From NCBI GenBank assembly GCA_020741755.1, contig DYYI01000099.1, positions 1-8,190 on the forward strand: a DNA stretch of 8,190 nt, given 5' to 3'. Shown piece after piece: positions 7,221 to 8,190 of the stretch. The DNA comes from Aliicoccus persicus_A (GTDB lineage Bacteria; Bacillota; Bacilli; Staphylococcales; Salinicoccaceae). Within the stretch, counting starts at the first letter, position 1. Every line of letters begins with the position of its first letter. The position numbers and the translations under genes were made by a program. Under the pieces are notes generated by a model. That model was not told where the DNA came from. It searched no databases and worked only from the letters and a program-made list of their open reading frames with translations.

Positions 7221-7982
7221 ATGAAAGTGTTAGTGTCAGTAATCGGGTTATCATTTATCACGGACCTGCTCGTGAACATCGGTATTATGGATGAGCCAGA
7301 ACCATTACCTGAAATAGAATTTGAGGCATATGAGATTGAATATGTCACGATTGAAGATGTGGCCATTCAATTTCTTCCACGCTTCCAAGAAATCGATGGC
7401 GTGACGTTTATCAATGATATATTGTATGTCAGTGAGGTTGTTGGATTACCGGAAACATTTGACCCAGGACTTAGTCCAGAAGTAGAAGCGGCATATGAAG
7501 AAATGCGTACGGACGCGCTCGAGTTCGATTTAAACTTTGTCATAACGAGTGACTACCGTTCTTATACCGGTCAAGAAGAGATCTATAATGATATGTTAGC
7601 CGTGTATGGCACGGTGGAAGAGACGAATAACTGGGTCAACCAACCTGGATTCTCTGAACACCAATCGGGACTTGCAATCGATGTCGGTTCATATGAAAGT
7701 TGGGAGCTGCAAGAAATGCCATTCGGCTTTACACCAGAGTCTGAATGGGTTGCAGAAAATGCACACAATTATGGGTTTATCATACGCTATCCAGAAGGCT
7801 ATGAAGATGTGACAGGAATGTCTTATGAGCCATGGCATTTACGCTACATCGGTGTTGAGCATGCGACAGCAGTCTATGAAAGTGGCGAAACTTTGGAGCA
7901 TTATCTCAACCTCGTCGATGAAGATGGCAATGTGAATATACCTGATGAATATGTTGATTATGAAGAAAATGTTGAGCAATAA
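7221..7982 (+). CDS. Exported VanY-type D-Ala-D-Ala carboxypeptidase
   Basis: Zinc D,D-carboxypeptidase of the peptidase M15B (VanY) family, expected to remove the terminal D-alanine of peptidoglycan stem peptides outside the cell. It has 253 residues. SDYRSYTGQEEIY at 110-122 is the conserved SxYRS region, SEHQSGLAIDV (145-155) supplies zinc ligands H147 and D154, and EPWHLRYIG (203-211) supplies catalytic E203 and ligand H206. The N-terminus has a hydrophobic stretch at about 3-22 interrupted by D15, with only K2 as positive charge. There is no lipobox cysteine and no clear cleavage site, so it is probably a signal anchor. Composition is extreme: 55 Asp/Glu against 1 Lys and 5 Arg. AAAGGG (7206-7211) precedes the ATG by 9 bases. 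It follows purB by 19 bases. The stop codon is shared with the first unit of the downstream repeat array. Vancomycin resistance is not implied: no vanH, vanA or vanX is present. Confidence 0.9.
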   Translation: MKVLVSVIGLSFITDLLVNIGIMDEPEPLPEIEFEAYEIEYVTIEDVAIQFLPRFQEIDGVTFINDILYVSEVVGLPETFDPGLSPEVEAAYEEMRTDALEFDLNFVITSDYRSYTGQEEIYNDMLAVYGTVEETNNWVNQPGFSEHQSGLAIDVGSYESWELQEMPFGFTPESEWVAENAHNYGFIIRYPEGYEDVTGMSYEPWHLRYIGVEHATAVYESGETLEHYLNLVDEDGNVNIPDEYVDYEENVEQ

Positions 7983-8190
7983 ATCTGCGTGTCCGTGAGC
8001 AAGGTTCATTGGAACGCAAATCAATCTGCGAGTCAGTGAGCAACTCTCATTGACGCGTAAATCCATTTGCATGTCAGTGAGCAAGTTTCATTGGAACGCA
8101 AATCAATCTGCGAGTCAGTGAGCAACTCTCATTGGGACGCAAATCAATCTGCGAGTCAGTGAGCAACTCTCATTGGAACGCAAATCAATC
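7978..8190. repeat. Tandem array of 41-bp hairpin-forming units, continuing past the window
   Basis: Head-to-tail units span 7978-8017 (40 bp), 8018-8058, 8059-8099, 8100-8140 and 8141-8181 (41 bp each), then a partial unit to the window end. Units 4 and 5 differ at one base; units 1 and 3 are more diverged. Each unit is imperfectly self-complementary: outer arms TGCG and CGCA (ATTTGC and GCAAAT in unit 3) and inner arms CAGTGAG and CTCATTG around a 5-base loop CAACT. There is no T-tract, so these are not ordinary intrinsic terminators. The unit length is not a multiple of three, and stop codons occur in both directions, so a repeat protein is unlikely. The array begins on the carboxypeptidase stop codon and fills the rest of the window, about 210 bases with no gene. 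Function unknown. Confidence 0.95.

Noticed and set aside
7221..7982. Glycopeptide resistance gene (vanY of a van cluster)
   Set aside because: Only the M15B peptidase family is shared. No vanRS, vanH, ligase or vanX is adjacent, and the neighbours are housekeeping genes.
7839..8084. Minus-strand open frame crossing the repeat array and the carboxypeptidase 3' end
   Set aside because: It is antisense to a well-supported gene. The 41-bp unit shifts frame at each copy, and stops appear in the consensus reading, so the frame is accidental.
7978..8190. CRISPR array
   Set aside because: Units are directly adjacent with no unique spacers, and no cas genes are nearby.
7978..8190. Intrinsic terminator for the rightward operon
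   Set aside because: Hairpins are present, but none is followed by a run of T residues. Only a looser role in 3'-end formation can be considered.

Overview
The window reads as chromosome of a low-to-moderate GC Firmicute, most likely a member of Staphylococcaceae and possibly one of the salt-tolerant genera outside Staphylococcus. The basis is strong protein resemblance and recalled gene order: in Staphylococcus aureus, ppaC, pncA, pncB, nadE, a UPF0316 membrane protein, a NETI-motif protein and purB also lie close together. The genus is not resolved. This comparison is from memory, with no database search.

Layout. Two divergent gene blocks leave a 92-base control region (2702-2793). The leftward block is an MFS transporter, then pncA (nicotinamidase), then ppaC (manganese-dependent inorganic pyrophosphatase, whose stop codon lies two bases from the window edge). 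The rightward block is pncB, nadE, a UPF0316 membrane protein, a small NETI-motif protein, purB and an exported VanY-type D,D-carboxypeptidase. In both blocks neighbouring genes overlap or are separated by 22 bases or fewer, with no room for a classical terminator, so each looks like one transcription unit. Directly after the last gene, beginning on its stop codon, is a tandem array of 41-bp hairpin-forming units that runs off the right edge.

How the genes work together. PncA deamidates nicotinamide to nicotinate, PncB makes nicotinate mononucleotide from it, and NadE amidates nicotinate adenine dinucleotide to NAD. The adenylyltransferase NadD, which acts between PncB and NadE, is not in the window. 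PncB and NadE release pyrophosphate, which PpaC would hydrolyse. The transporter is a plausible but unproven nicotinamide or nicotinate importer. PurB serves purine and AMP synthesis. The UPF0316 and NETI proteins have no assigned role.

Less ordinary points are: (1) the 41-bp array, with two alternating unit types and imperfect hairpin symmetry; (2) face-to-face extended -10 elements and a 22-bp imperfect palindrome between the two blocks; (3) the extreme acidity of the carboxypeptidase (55 Asp/Glu against 6 Lys/Arg); and (4) a cell-wall enzyme at the end of a nucleotide-metabolism operon. I see no phage, insertion sequence, CRISPR, tRNA or rRNA, and no clear case for a new defence or mobile system.
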